Source: Cephalopachus bancanus
Taxonomy: Eukaryota > Chordata > Mammalia > Primates > Tarsiidae
Direction of reading: 5' to 3'
Length of the DNA stretch: 64,000 nt
NCBI GenBank assembly: GCA_027257055.1
Contig: JAPVLO010000055.1
Coordinates: forward strand, 7,959,501 to 8,023,500
Shown: in pieces, positions 35,640-48,420 of the stretch
How the letters are laid out: the number at the start of each line of letters is the position of its first letter
How positions within the stretch are numbered: the stretch's first letter is position 1
Notes under the pieces: generated by a model
Database searches by the model: none
Told to the model about the DNA's origin: nothing
The model's input: the letters and a program-made list of their open reading frames with translations, nothing else
Made by a program: the position numbers and the translations under genes

Positions 35640-38600
35640 AAGCCTGAACATGAATGGACTAAATGCACCAGTGAAAAAGTAGAATGGAAAACTGGGTTTA
35701 AAAAAATGACTCTGCAATTTGCTGCCTCCAGGAGACACATCTCAATACAAAAGACTCTGACAGACTCAAAGTTAGAGTGTGGAAAATACACTTTCAGGCA
35801 AATGGAGCACAAAAAAGGCAGGAGTCATGATCTTATTATCATACAAAGCAAATTTTAAGCGATCAATTTTAAAAGATACTGAAGGACACTACATAATGAT
35901 AAAAGACTCACCATCAACAATAAATATCCATCTCAAACATATATGCACACAACACAGGAGCATCACCTTTTATAAAAAAGCTACTAAGTAAACTGAAAAA
36001 AAATATTGATTTTAACACTATCATAGCTGGGGACTTAAATACCTCACTAACAACCCTAGATAGATTTTTCTAGATAAATCAACAAGGGACCTAAATTTGA
36101 CACTTAACAAAATGGACTTAATAGATACCTACAGAATACTCCACCCAACAACCACAGATTCTACATTCTACTCATCACCACAAAGGAACATTCTAGAAGA
36201 TTTACCACATCCTTGATCATAAATGAAGATTAAACAAATTTCATAAGATTGAAATACCGCCATGCCCCTTCTTAGACCACAATGGAATGAAAATAAATAT
36301 CACCATCAACAAATTTCTCCAAAATGCACATGGACACTAAACAGGATGATGCTGAACAACTCTTGGGCCAGCACAGAAATTAAAAGATTTTTGGAAACAA
36401 ATCAAAGTGAAGAAACTTCTTACCAAAACCTGTGAGATGCCATAAGAGCAGTGCTAAGGAGGAGAATCCATATCTCTACAAACACATATCAAAAAAATGG
36501 AAAGATCAGAGTTCACAGGCTAACAAATTTCCTAATGGAGCTGGACAACCAAGATCACAAAACAATAACTTCACCAGAAGAATCCAGATCACCAAAAAAA
36601 AAAAGCCAAAGTACAAGATATAGAAGACAAAAATATAACAGAAATGATTGAAGAAACAAAAAGCTGGTTCTTTGAAAGAATAAACAATATTTATAGACTC
36701 CTATCCAGATTGACCAAGAAACAGAGAGAAAAAGCCCAAATAAACACAATCAGAAACACAAAAGATCAAGTCACAACTGACTCTGAAGAAATACAAGCCA
36801 GACCCGGTGGCTTAGCCTGTAATCCCACTCCTTTGGGAGGCTTAGGTGAGTGGATTGCCTGAGCCCGCGTGTTCAAGACCCACCTGGGCGGAGAGACCTC
36901 ATCTCTACAATAAATCAAAAAATCAGCTGGGTGGTAGCACATGCCTGTAATTCCAACTACTTGGAAGGCTGAGGTGGAAGGATCACCGGAGCCCAGGAGA
37001 TTGAGACTGCGGTTGCCAGGAGCAGCCACTGCACTCCAGTCTTGGCAACAGAGTGAGACTCCAACTCAATAAAAAAAAAAAAGAAATACAAAAGATTATC
37101 ATATATTACTATGTACATGTGTATGAAAAAACTCAAAAATCTAAATGAAATGGAGGACTTTTGACATCATACAGCCTCCCAAGGATGAAACAAGAAGAAA
37201 TTGATATCCTATATTGACCAATAACAACCCAGGAAATTGACTTAATCATAAGAAAACTACCTACAAAAAAAGCCCTGGACAAGATGACTTTCCAGTGGAA
37301 TTCTACAAAATATACAAGGAGAAGCTGTTACAAATACTATTAAAAGTATTCTAGGAAACAGAGAAAGACAGAATTCTTCCCAAATCATTTTATGAAACTA
37401 ACATCACATTGATACCAAAACCTGTTAAACAGCTGACAAAGAAAGAGAACGACAGGCCAATAACCTGATGAACACAGATGCTAAAATTCTCAACAAGATT
37501 ATAGCAAATTGAATCCAATAACACATCTCAAAAATTATCCACCATGACAAGTAGACTTTATTTCCAGGACTTAGGGCTGGTTCAACATTCACAAGACCAT
37601 AAACATAATTAAATAGATCAACAGATGTAAGAACAAGAACTGCATGATTATATCATTAGATGCAGAAAAAGCTTTTGGTAAAATCTAGTAACTCTTCTTG
37701 ATAAAAACCCTTGAACACTAAAGCATAGATGGATCATACCTCAAAGTAGTAAGAGCCATCTACAATAAATCCACAGCCAACATGCTGCTAAATAAACAGA
37801 AATTGGAAGCATTTCTCCTGAAAACCAGAACAAGACATGGAAGCCCACTCTCACCTCTCCTTTTCAACATAGTGTTCAAAGTCCTATCTAGAGAAATCAG
37901 ACAAGAGAAGGAAATTGGAGGTATTCAAATCAGAAAATAGGAAGTTAAGTTATTCTTCTTTGCAGATGACATGATCTTATACCTTGAAAACCTAAGAGAA
38001 TCTGTCAAAAACCTCCTTGCATGGATAAAGGACTTTGACAAAGTCTCAGTGTACAAAATAAATGTGCAAAAGAAAGTCACATTCTTATACACCAACAATA
38101 GACAGAAAACCAAATAAAAAGCACAATTCCACTCACAATAGCCACACACAAAAATAAAATTCCTTGCCATCTTCCTAATCAGAGAAGTGAAAGACCTTTA
38201 CAATGAAAACTACAAAACACTGCTCAAAGAAATCAAAGAAGATACCAAAAATGGAAAAATATTCCATGGTCATGGAATGGAAGAATTAACATTTTTAAGA
38301 TGTCCATCCTACCAAAGGCAATCTACAGATTTAACACAATACCCATTAAATTACCAATATTATTCTTCCCTGACCTGGAAACGACAATACAGAAATTCAT
38401 ATGGAAACATAAAAGAACATGAATAGCCAAAACAATTCTTAGTAAAAGAAACAAAGTGGGAGGTATCCCACTTCCAGACTGCAAGCTCTACTATAAAGTT
38501 ACAATAATCAAAACAGCCTGGTATTGGTACAAGAACAGGCATATAGACCAGTAGAACAGGTTAGATATTCTGGAAGTAAAACCTCAATTTCTGAACCAAC

Positions 38601-39660
38601 TCATCTTCAACAAAGTCTCCACCAACAATCAGTGGAGAGAGGAGAACCTATTTAATAAATGGTGCTGGGAAAACTGACTGGCCACATGAAGAAAATTGAA
38701 ACAGAACTCCTATCTATCACCAGACACAAAAATTAACCCTAAATGGATCCAAGACCTAAACGTAAAACCTTAAACTTCAAGAATCCTGTAAGAAAACATA
38801 AGAAACACCCTTATGGAAATTGGAATAGGCAGCCAATTCCTGATCAACTCTCCAAAAGTGAATGCCATAAAGGATAATATAGACAAGTGGCACCACATCA
38901 AACTGAAAAGCTTCTGAAAAGTCAAAGAAGCCATCAAGAGTGTGAGGAGAGAACCCACAGAATGGGAAAAAATATTTGACAACTGTAAATCTGACAAAGG
39001 CCTAGCATCTGGGATTCACAAAGAACTAAAATGTGCTGAAAGGTTAAAAAAAAAAAAGTGGGCAAAATATATGAATAGACACTTCTCAGAAGAAGACATA
39101 TGAGCAGCCAACAGACACATGAAAAAAAATGCTCAGTCTCACTGATCATGAAAGAAATGTAAGTTAAAACTACTGAGATACCACCTAACTCCAATCAGGG
39201 TAGCCATCATCAATAACAAAAAACAACAGATGCTGTAGAGGATGTGGGGAAAAGGGAATGCTTTTACACTGTTGCTGGGAGTGTAAACTAGTACAACCTC
39301 TGTGGAAAACAGTGTGGTGATTTCTAAAAGAGCTAAAAATCAAACTTCCATAACACCCAGCAATCCCCCTTCTGTGAGTATACCCAGAGGAACTCAAATC
39401 ACTCTATATAAAAGACACCTGCACACACAAGTTTATTATGGCATTATTCATTATAGAAAAACATGAAACCAACTGTTCTGCCCATCAAAAATGGACTGGA
39501 TAAAGAAAATATGATACATATATGCAATGGAATACTCCCCAGCCATAAAGAAAAACAACATTATGGACTTTGCAGCAACTTGGATAGATTTACAGTGTAT
39601 GGTACTCAGTGATTTATCACAGAAACAAAGATCTGAGTACTACATGTACTTACTCATGAG
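35640..39660 (+). pseudogene. LINE-1 ORF2 of L1-3, broken
   Basis: Would encode the endonuclease, reverse transcriptase and zinc-knuckle protein of L1. The N-terminal endonuclease segment runs about 35640-36350. The connecting region (36430-36790) is then interrupted by the Alu at 36797. The RT region (37140-38100) follows, with a 'ttctttgcagatgacatgat' string at 37954-37973 that reads F-F-A-D-D-M-I locally, so motif C of the RT survives. Short C-terminal pieces run to about 39660 (for example 38187-38426). Many stops and frameshifts separate the open pieces, the longest of which is under 90 codons, so no protein of normal length (about 1275 residues in human L1) is possible. Confidence 0.87.
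36797..37080 (+). mobile_element. Alu SINE, tarsier-type, inside L1-3
   Basis: Plus-strand Alu with perfect target duplication AAGAAATACAA (36786-36796 and 37081-37091). It is more diverged than most copies (start GCCAGACCC, several C-to-T changes), so it is an older insertion of the same family. Confidence 0.95.
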
Positions 39661-39850
39661 TAGACACTGAACATTTATCATATAAGAAATAGATTGGCAG
39701 TAGTAGGATACTACCAGGAGATGGGGTGGCACATGACATCCATAAGGGTACCCAAACTTTACCTGCATAATGACCACTTATGTACCTAACACTGAATTGT
39801 ATCCCATATCTTTAAAATAAAAATAATAATAATTAATAATAATAATTTTT

Positions 39851-39895
39851 AAAGCACTTAGCAGAAGGTCTGGTATATAATAAAAGAATAAAAAA
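39851..39895 (+). repeat. MIR SINE, right part split by L1-3
   Basis: 'aaagcacttagcagaaggtc' and 'tggtatataataaaagaat' is the MIR terminus, continuing the piece at 32930-33069. Confidence 0.65.
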
Positions 39896-40439
39896 TCTTG
39901 GCTATTTTCCTAATTCAATACTATTAATATATATTAATATGCTGCAACATATTTTATCATATATTTTCTTATATTAATAAAGAAAACCCTTACCTTCAAG
40001 TCCAGGACTCAGTTCAGGTTGCCTCACTATAATTTTCCCATGTCTGATTCTCAGTCTCCTTAACTCTGAAATTATTGATCAGGGTGGAAGCGTCTCTACA
40101 TGACCCTGCACAGGAAGTAACACTCTAGGAGAAAGTAAACTCCCTGTGCTCTTTTAATGAACTTTTGGCACGTAACATTCTGGGTGCCGCTCCCATGTCC
40201 CTAAAGGAGTTTATTAGCAAGTACAATGTGGACCATCAACTTTATGACAACTGGAAGGGTGCTGTGATGAATGTGTTTATTCTGTTTGCTGACAAAGTTG
40301 GATCTCTGGTCTCTCCCTCTATCCATAATTGTTTATTCTATTTCAAAGAGTCTACATAGTACAGTGGTTTATGCCCTGAGGCCTTTGGATCCCTTATAGC
40401 AATCCCTAAGGTCAGTATATCAACATTTACATCTTATAA
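39896..40439. other. Unassigned sequence
   Basis: No transposon was recognised. A 64-codon plus-strand frame (40165-40359) starts at an ATG and lacks any domain I know. It is probably chance. Confidence 0.45.
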
Positions 40440-40597
40440 GTGAGAGAGAGAGGAAAAAAAGAGAGAGGAGGAGAGAGAGAAAGAGAGAGAGATAAAGAGA
40501 GGAAGAGAGAGAGGATAAAAAGAAACAGAAAGAGAGGAGAGAGAAAAAGAGAGAGAGAGAGAAAGGGGAAGAAGAGAGAGAGCGAGAGAGAGAAGAT
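40440..40597. repeat. Purine-only-like GA-rich tract
   Basis: About 155 bp of almost uninterrupted G and A on the plus strand, a mixture of (GA)n, GGA and GAAA words with a handful of pyrimidines. It encodes arginine/glutamate or serine/leucine low-complexity frames on either strand, which are not genes. Confidence 0.95.
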
Positions 40598-42140
40598 ATA
40601 TGAAATAACTTACCAAAAGAGCAAAACTAGTAACTGACATTTGAAACCCAATCTATCAAACCACACACCCAAAAATAAATCAATCCTTACCTTATTACTG
40701 TGCAACAATATGTTGGTAGTACTGGGAATCTCTTGTTGATCAGGAGTCTTGATTGGCAGTTATATGGTTTTGATTAATAAAACATGAGATAATAAAAGTA
40801 TTATTACTTTTAAGATGCAATTGAATAGATTTTTAAATTTCAAATATGAAGACTTTGAGAAAAATGAGTACAGGTCTTGATACTTGAAGTTTCAGAGCAC
40901 TCTCATTAAATTGACATTGGTCTTGCACATGCCCACCAAGCTACCAAGTGAGAAAAAAAGAGTTTATTTCAGAAAATTTGGGTTTAAAGTTGTGACTGAT
41001 ACTCAGAATACTGAGTACATTGTAATAACAGGAACACCAAATCTCCTTGTAATATTTTTCAAGCATTTTTGTAATCCCTTATCATCTTTGTAATCTTTTT
41101 ACTCCCACATTGGCACAATCCCTATGGTAGGCTTATTTGATTCTCTATCACAAACTACTGATAAATCCAGAGAATATTTATGCTGTTTTGTTCTCCATTC
41201 TGTGTATTTACCTCATCCCAACTATTCAGCCATACATTTCAGAAAAGTTCACATTTTTAAAAAATTACCAGGAATTACGTCAAAACAAATTTTATTATTA
41301 GGTAATGCTGCTACCACAGTCCCTTGGTATCTTATGAGAAGATTTAAGTCAAAATAAAGCAACTTTTTGTTATCATTTTATGATATTATATTCTCATAGA
41401 CTTTGAAAGTCCCTGCCCTTCATGGGATTCAATCAATTGTTCAGTTTTTCAGTCTGAATTATTTTGGGACTCAAACTGATCAAAGCAGGTTTTTCACAGT
41501 TTTTGGAGCAAAGATTACAAATTGCACTATTTCTGAAGAAAAATATGTATTTGAATTATAGTTATGACAAAAATATACATAATTAAATCTTGCCATATAT
41601 TTTTATAATTGAAAGCACACTGAACTAAAGGGGAAAATAATATATAGTTCTTTCACAATTGTGGAAAATCAATTGACACAAAAATGTGTTCTTTTCAATG
41701 AGTGGTGTGACATTATTTTAGTTTTATTTCTTGAAACCTCCAAGAATTGGAGATATTTCTTTGTCATTAATTTTGTGCCAAAAATGATGTCAAAATACTG
41801 GCATCTTGCCATCCCAGAGTCACCTGGTGATCACATCAGCATTCAAGGACAAGACAAGGAGAACATATTTCCTGGCCACCCAGCCCCAGGACAAAAATAA
41901 AGACATTGGATAATGGTCATGCTGAGCCCAGAAGCTGTGGTGCCATGTGGAATGATGCAACTTATTCCAGTATCCCTCATATTAGACAGCCAAGTACATA
42001 AACTCCACCTGTGGCTAATTATAACTTCAGCAGTTGCATGCAGGCATGAGATATTTGTTTACTAATCTGTATTTTAGAAAATGCTAACTAAATGCAGTAT
42101 TTTCATTTCTTAATGTCTCTCTGAAGAAATAAACAGCAAA
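40598..42140. other. Unassigned AT-rich sequence
   Basis: No gene or repeat was recognised. Open frames of 69-79 codons (40884-41093, 41124-41357, 41661-41900) lack recognisable domains. Confidence 0.45.
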
Positions 42141-42231
42141 AGGAAGGAAGGAAGAGAGGGAGGGAGGAAGGAAGGAAGGAAGGAAGGAAGGAAGGAAGGA
42201 AGGAAGGAAGGAAGGAAGGAAGGAAGGAAGA
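42141..42231. repeat. (GGAA)n microsatellite
   Basis: About 90 bp of GGAA-type repeats on the plus strand. The left end is imperfect (AGAGGG, AGGG); the right 70 bp is nearly perfect. Confidence 0.98.
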
Positions 42232-42560
42232 CAAGAGTTCTACTTTATACCTGATGAAAGACAGAACCTGTCCCATTGCTTATTGCTGCATTTATGTGGG
42301 TGCTTGTGAGGGTGTGTGTTTGAGGAAAGTGATATTTCTTGTGTGATTTTCTGTCTACTCTAAAATCAAAATCTCTATATTTATATAATACCCTATTTGC
42401 CTTCCCAATCCCTTTGTTTTATGTGTATTAACACAGGTTTCCCTTACAGCTGTAAATTGTAGTAAGAAAATTAGAGCAAAAGCAAAAGATTTGGAAGTAG
42501 CATGTGGAGTGGCAGCTCTTTCCTTGCCAGCAAGGTAAACTTAGTTACTTAATTCCTCTT
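42232..42560. other. Unassigned sequence
   Basis: No gene or repeat was recognised. Confidence 0.5.
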
Positions 42561-42564
42561 AGTA

Positions 42565-44365
42565 TCAGAAAATATAAAAGTTACAGAAAAAATAAAACAA
42601 AACTAATCAGTATTTTTTGAAAAAAATAAATAAAATCAACAAACTCTTAGCTAGAATGTGTAGAAAAATAGAGACTCAAATAAAATCAGAAATGAAACAG
42701 GAGACATTAGAATGGATGCTTTAGAAATTAGAAGGATTATAAAGGACTATAATGAATAATTACATGCCAGCAAATTTGGGTAACCTACAAGGAATAGAAA
42801 AAATTCTGGAAATATATAACCTACCGAGACTAAATCAAGTAGAATAAAAAGAGCCTACACAGACCAATAACAAGTAAGGAAATTAAAGTAGAAATAGAAA
42901 AATTTATTACAAAGAAAATCCCAGGACCTGATGGCTTCAATGCCGTATTCTACCAACCATTCAAAGAAGAATTAATATCAACCCTTCTCAAACTCTCCAA
43001 AATATATAAGTAGAGAGCACTTGGAACTTATTGTATGAAAACATCATCACCTTGATACAAAAGCCAGACAAAGACACCAGAGTAAAAGAAAAATACAGAC
43101 AATATCTCTGATGTACATAGATGTAAAAATGCTCAATAAAATACAAGCAAACTAAATTCAGCAACACATCAAAAAAGACTACACATCATGACCAAATGGG
43201 TTTTATCCATGAGAGAGGCAAGATTGGTTCAACATACACAAATCAACCAAAGTGACACACCACATTGAAGTAATAAAATATAAAAATCACATGATCATTT
43301 CAACAGATGCAGAAAAATATGCATTTAACAAAGTTCAAAATTATTTCATAATAAATCTCTGACTAAAATAGTTATAAAATAAAATTTCCTCAATAAAATG
43401 AAGTCCATTTATTAAAATCCTACAACTAGCATTTTAATCAATAGGAAACAACTGAAAACTTGTTTTGCTCAAGACAAGAATACCCACTCTTGCCACTTTA
43501 ATTCAACATCAAACTATAACTAGTGGTCAGAGAAATTAGGCATGAAAAATAAATAAAATACAAATAAGAAAATAAGAAGCAAAATTATCCATTTGTAGTT
43601 GACATAGTCCTATATATTTAAGAATCCTAATGGCACCACAAAAAAGCTACTACACCTAATAAACAAATACAGTTAATTTGCAGGATACAAAATCAGCATA
43701 TAAAACTCAATAACTTTTTTGTATACTAACAACAAACTACAGTAAGGCTTCACTTATCATCATTCAGATCTTGGAAACTGCAACTTTAAGCAAAATGACA
43801 CATAGCTAAGGCATTTTTGTCATCAATGTTACAACAAAATGATATTGAAAAATGAATGCTATTTGAGGACCTACTCTTCATGATTTGATTTAAAGTTACA
43901 GTTTCCCAGAATCTATTGATGAAATTAAATAGGCATTTATTGTATCCAAAAAGAAAATAAGAAAACAGTCCCATTTATAATGATATCAAAAATGCTAAAA
44001 TATTCAAATATAAATGTAAGCAAGGAAACAAAAGATCTCTACACTAAAAACAATAAAACATTGATGAAAGGAATCGAAAAAGACACAAATAAGTGTAAAG
44101 ATAGCTGTCTTTATGAACTGGAAGAATTAAGACTGTTCATATTACCCGAAGCAATGTACAGATTCAACACAATTTCTCTCAAAATTCCAATGGAATTGTT
44201 TATAAAAACAGAAAAAGCAATTTTGAAGTATGTATGTAACAAAAAAAGACCCCAAATAGCCAAAGCAACCTTGAAAAAGAACAAACTTGGTGATATTTAA
44301 CTTCCTAATGTCAGCTTCTATTACAAAGATAAAATAATCTTGTCCACATATTTAAAATCTTTGGC
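42565..44365 (+). mobile_element. Old LINE-1 relic (L1M-like), ORF2 region
   Basis: Plus-strand ORF2 order: 'aataaataaaatcaacaaac' (RT-proximal), 'caggacctgatggcttcaat', 'atgatcatttcaacagatgc', then a C-terminal stretch open at 43980-44300 that reads like the L1 segment YRFNTISLKIPMELF. It is interrupted by an unrelated insert at about 43742-43945. It is older than L1-1 to L1-4 by eye. Confidence 0.8.
43742..43945. mobile_element. Insert in the old L1, possible DNA transposon
   Basis: The L1 text 'actaacaacaaactac' ends at about 43740 and the expected continuation ('aaagaaaataagaaaacagt') resumes at about 43948. Between them are about 200 bp of non-L1 sequence with 'tttaaagttacagtttccca', which recalls a mammalian DNA transposon I cannot name. 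Confidence 0.55.
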
Positions 44366-44439
44366 AGTGCTATAATTTTTGTGTCAAGCATCAACCATAA
44401 TTTAGAAAAACTAAGGAAAAGAAAAAAAGTTTATCCATA

Positions 44440-46680
44440 ATTTTATTCTTTTTATCATTTTTCTTTTTTCTTGAGTTTACAAAATTCTTTCATTTATCAA
44501 TTCATTTCTGTTTAGAAAAATTCACTTAGCTGTTGTTTTAGGAGAGGTAGATCTACTGATAAGTTCCTTTAGTATTCTTCAACTAAAATGTCTTTATTTT
44601 CCCTATTTTACTGAAGAATACTTCTATTGAATATGGAAGTTTGACTTGACAGTTCTTTTATTTCAGCACTTGAAAAATAGTGCGCATTTTCCTTCTTGCC
44701 TCCATATTTTCTGCTGATAAGAAGCCTGCTGTCTTTCAAAATGATTTCTCCCTAAAGATAAAATGTCATTTCTCTCTCACTTCATTAAAAATTTATTTCT
44801 AGCCAGGCTCGGTGGCTCAGCCTGTAATCCCGCGCCTTTGGGAGGCTGAGGTGAGTGGATTGCCTGAGCCCGTGGGTTCAAGACCCACCTGGGCAACTTG
44901 GCGAGACCTCATCTCTACAATAAATAAAAAATGAGCCGGGCATGTTAGCGTGCACCTCTAGTTCCAGCTACTTGGAAGGCTGAGACGGAAGGATCACCGG
45001 AGCCCTAGCAGGTCGAGGCTGCGGTGACCGGGAACAGCCACTGCACTCCAGTCTGGGTGACAGAGTGAGACTCCAACTCAAAAAAAAAAAAAATTATTTC
45101 TTTGTTTCTATTTTCAGATGTTTGACCATGATTTATCTTGATGTAGATTTCTATTTCACTCAGCTTCTGATTTGCATCTGTAGGTTTATATTTTTTGCTA
45201 AGGTTGAGGCTTTCTAGTTATAGTTCTTTGAGCATCTTTTCAGCCTCTTTCTTCTTTCTCTTCTCTTTTGGTACTATAATGACATTCGTATTAGATCTTA
45301 GGTTTGGGATCTTGTAATTTTTTCAGTCTTTTGTTGTTGTATCAGATTGGGTGGTTTCTCTTGTGCTATCTTCAAATTCATTGATTCTTTCCTCTGATGG
45401 CTGTGCTGTGGAGCTCCTACAATGAGTATTTTTTTAAGTTATTGCATTTTTCACTTCTGAAATATTTACTTGGTTCTTCTCTATATCTACTTTTTCCTTG
45501 CTGAGACTTTCTATTTTTTTATTTGTTTCAAGCATGTTTATAATTACTCATTGAAATACTTCTATTATGACTGATTTAAAACATTTTTCAGATAATTCTA
45601 ACTTTTCTTTCATCACATTTTTATGTTGGCATTTATTGATTTTCCTATTTCATTAAAATTGAAGTTTTCCACGTTCTGACATGATGAGTTTTTTTATTAT
45701 TATTATTGATACCTAGGTGTGTTTCGAAGTATGCAATAAGAATCTGAATCTTATTTAAAATTCTTCTTCAACTGACTCACTCTGGTGCAGGGGTAGTGGA
45801 AGGAGAAATACCTCATTATTCCCACTTGGGAGCAGAATTTCAGATGTTACACTCTGCCTCCATCAACACTCAAGAAATGATGGGCTCTTTATTACAACTA
45901 TATTCAGATGGGATTTGTGGCTCCTCACTATGTCTTTGCTATGCTTCCTTGGCTATGAAGGTTAGGCTGCCCTGTTACTGATTTCTACATAGCCTTTGCT
46001 TACATAAATAGGAGTTATATGGCCTTATTACTGCTGGTGACTCTCTGCTAGACTACCCTTGATACTGTCCCAGAAGAGAGAGAAAGGATACCTCATTACT
46101 GGTGAGTGGAGATGGAAATCTCCACTAGCATCAAAATGAAGATTGAAGACTTGCATAATGTCTGGTGGGGAAAGTCCTAGCTTCCAGTTTGGAGAGAACT
46201 GATGACACAACCTTGGAGGCAGTTGTTAAGGCTTCTAGTTGTAGACTTGTGGAAATGTAAGTCCAGGCTTCTCACTCAGCTTTTGCTGGTGTAGGCAAAT
46301 GTGTGACCACAGTATGTTCTAGTGTTTGCCTCCAGTATAGCAGTTATTGTCTAAAAGTTTTCATGTTGCGACAGTGCTCCTTTCCCATCTGTTTGGCTAG
46401 GGAGGGCAAATTTCGTTGGAGCTTTGTTTTCTATGTTTATTGATATTTCTAGGCTGTTGCCTTCTTCAACTTTAAGTGTGAGATGTATTAGGCAAAACAA
46501 AGTAAAAGCAGAGAACTCGGAATCGTGTCCTTTCTTGGGTTCTGAGGTTATATTTTGAGACCTGAGATCCCTATTTGACATCCATTCTTTCTCCACATTT
46601 CAGTCTTTTTATGTTTGTTTTATTTAATGTCAGCAGATTTTAGTTATACTGAGCAGGAGGAATAGAAAAAGTTATTTCTA
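44440..46680 (-). mobile_element. Old L1M/HAL1-like relic, ORF1 and 5' region
   Basis: Minus-strand old LINE relic: 'tgacttgacagttcttttat' followed by 'ttcagcacttgaaaaatag', 'ttcttgcctccatattttct', 'tgaccatgatttatcttgat', 'ctttcttctttctcttctct', then a GC-richer 5' region with repeated 'cctcattact/gccttattactgctgg' words (about 45805-46105). An Alu is inserted at 44802. No reading frame survives. Confidence 0.7.
44802..45092 (+). mobile_element. Alu SINE, older member with extra CAACTTGG
   Basis: Plus-strand Alu whose left arm reads 'gggcaacttggcgagacctc', that is with the extra bases seen also in the copies at 51749 and 56322 and absent from the rest. The target duplication 'atttatttct' against 'attatttct' has one indel. 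It marks an older subfamily of the same lineage. Confidence 0.93.
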
Positions 46681-47529
46681 CTTCATCTTAAGAGAAACAG
46701 AATAACTCTTTTATGTTTTTTGCTCAAATATAAAATAGAACTAAATTTTTAAAATACTATGGAAAATGATAAATTATCCTTATTGGTTACTTAATGACAT
46801 TTTATTATTGCATTGTCAGTAAGCTAAAAATGTTAAGTGCTACAATTGATCATTAAACATAGAGGTTTTATAAGGTACTAAACCTTAAAGATAAGTTGAA
46901 TAAGGCTGCCAAAATTTCTTAAGAATATGTTATTTTGTTAACATATTATTTTAAAATACTAACCATTAGTGATAGAAAAGAACACTTACATCCCAAATTG
47001 TTCTTAATAGTATGCTCTCAAGGTGTTTTTCAAGTGTGTTTTTAAGTTATTGAAAAGACTTTGAGTGTTATTTTTTTTTGAAAACTAAATAAACATATCC
47101 ATCTGAGATAAAGAGAAAGCAACGATATACTATAAAAATCCTCAATTTTTAAATATAACTCAGAATCAATGCTAATTGGTGATAGTACCTTGTTTGCTTC
47201 TTTGTGTTTGTTTGTTTAACAGTGAATGAAATTTAAAATATTTTGTATAGAAAGATCAAAGATAAATATGTGTAGAAGACAATAATGAGCTACACTTTTA
47301 CCTACCAACCATTGTATGACAAATGTGCTAATATTAAAACTTTATTTAAAATGGCATAAAATAATTATAATACATACGGCAGTTGTTAGACATTCATCTA
47401 AATAAAGAAGAATTTTTAAAATACCTTAAAATAAGAAAATGTAGAATTTACTCTTGCTGAACATAATATATGGGCAAATCTGTCCATTTGCTTTTGTTCT
47501 CAATTCTCTTGGAAGAAAACAACTAGAAC
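46681..47529. other. Unassigned AT-rich sequence
   Basis: No gene or named repeat was recognised. Confidence 0.5.
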
Positions 47530-47534
47530 TTTTT

Positions 47535-47720
47535 TCATTTATTTAAAAATGACTTGTATGCCCTGCTGATGGGAGTATAATACGAGAGGTATTCAAGAAA
47601 ACAGTATGGTAGTGTGGTCCTATCTTGAACAGAAAATCGCAGTTCTGGGAATCCAGACTCAGAAAAAAATGCATAAATACATGATGAAATTATTGTATAT
47701 TGACCTATTCATTAAAGTGG
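47535..47720 (+). repeat. Old LINE-1 3'-region relic
   Basis: 'gccctgctgatgggagtata' then 'gaaaacagtatggtagtgtg' and 'ttctgggaatccagactcag' follow the well-known L1 ORF2 end/3' UTR text ('ctgctggtgggaatgtaaaa' in human L1). Confidence 0.65.
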
Positions 47721-48295
47721 TGGTTGTGTAACAGTAGATTAAATTGAAACTCTCTTTTCAGGTACAATTAAAGACTCTTGGGCGGGGAAGAAAATAGTAG
47801 GTACTAACATACTACATCCTGAAGGTGAGTTTGTTTAACTCTCAGTCATGCAAATCGACTCTGATTGGGCTAGTTCTTTAGTAAATATGCTCCCTCAGAA
47901 GAGAGGTATTTTTTCCTTCAAACATTTAAGTGCATGTGAATTTTTTTTATTGTTTGTGCCTACTACTAGACCAGAAGCTTTACAGCAGTGATATACTTGT
48001 TTAAAATTTCTGTATTTAGTATTTGCAGTTATCACCATCTTAGGTGATGAGTACATTGTACCTGAATATGTGGAGATATGGCCACATATATTTTTTGCCT
48101 TGTATTTTTGATTACAGAAAATGATTTTTCTATTTCTGCTGACTATTTTAATCAATCTACTGAAGAGTTTTATGTCTCATTAGCAATATCTGTGTGGTTA
48201 AAATAGAACTTGCCAGTTGACTTTATTGAGGGGTCATCGGGTGTCATACAGTCTGAAGTACTTTGAATGTTAGATTTAATAGAACAACTGTAGGA
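47721..48295. other. Unassigned sequence
   Basis: No gene or repeat was recognised. An 86-codon minus-strand frame at 47895-48155 has no known domain. Confidence 0.5.
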
Positions 48296-48299
48296 GAGA

Positions 48300-48420
48300 G
48301 TTATTATTATTATTATTTTATTTCACAGTTGAGGAAACTGTGGTATAAGTAAGATGTGTAACAGACCAAAGGTTACAACGCCAAAGTAGAACTAGGATAT
48401 GTCTGATCCCAGTACCCATC
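48300..48420 (-). repeat. MIR SINE relic
   Basis: 'tatttcacagttgaggaaac', 'agatgtgtaacagaccaaag' then 'gttacaacgccaaagtagaa' and 'ctaggatatgtctgatccca' follows reverse-strand MIR. Confidence 0.7.

Larger units (their letters stand above)
33070..39850 (+). mobile_element. L1-3: near full-length LINE-1
   Basis: Plus-strand L1 in canonical order: 5' UTR (33070-34620, beginning near 'cagcaagatggcgatgg', with a CAG-rich run at 33669-33689 and a pyrimidine-rich tract at 34075-34200), ORF1, ORF2, 3' UTR ending 'cccatatctttaaaataaaa' at about 39810-39830, then an AAT-rich tail. The flanks look like a diverged target duplication ('agtgtttagaag' at 33052-33063, 'agcacttagcag' at 39853-39864) inside a MIR. 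It is interrupted by an Alu at 36797-37080. Confidence 0.92.

Noticed and set aside
40165..40359. 64-codon frame starting at an ATG
   Set aside because: Looks protein-like in composition, but I recognise no family and it is short. A similarity search would be needed; a hit to a known gene would reverse this.
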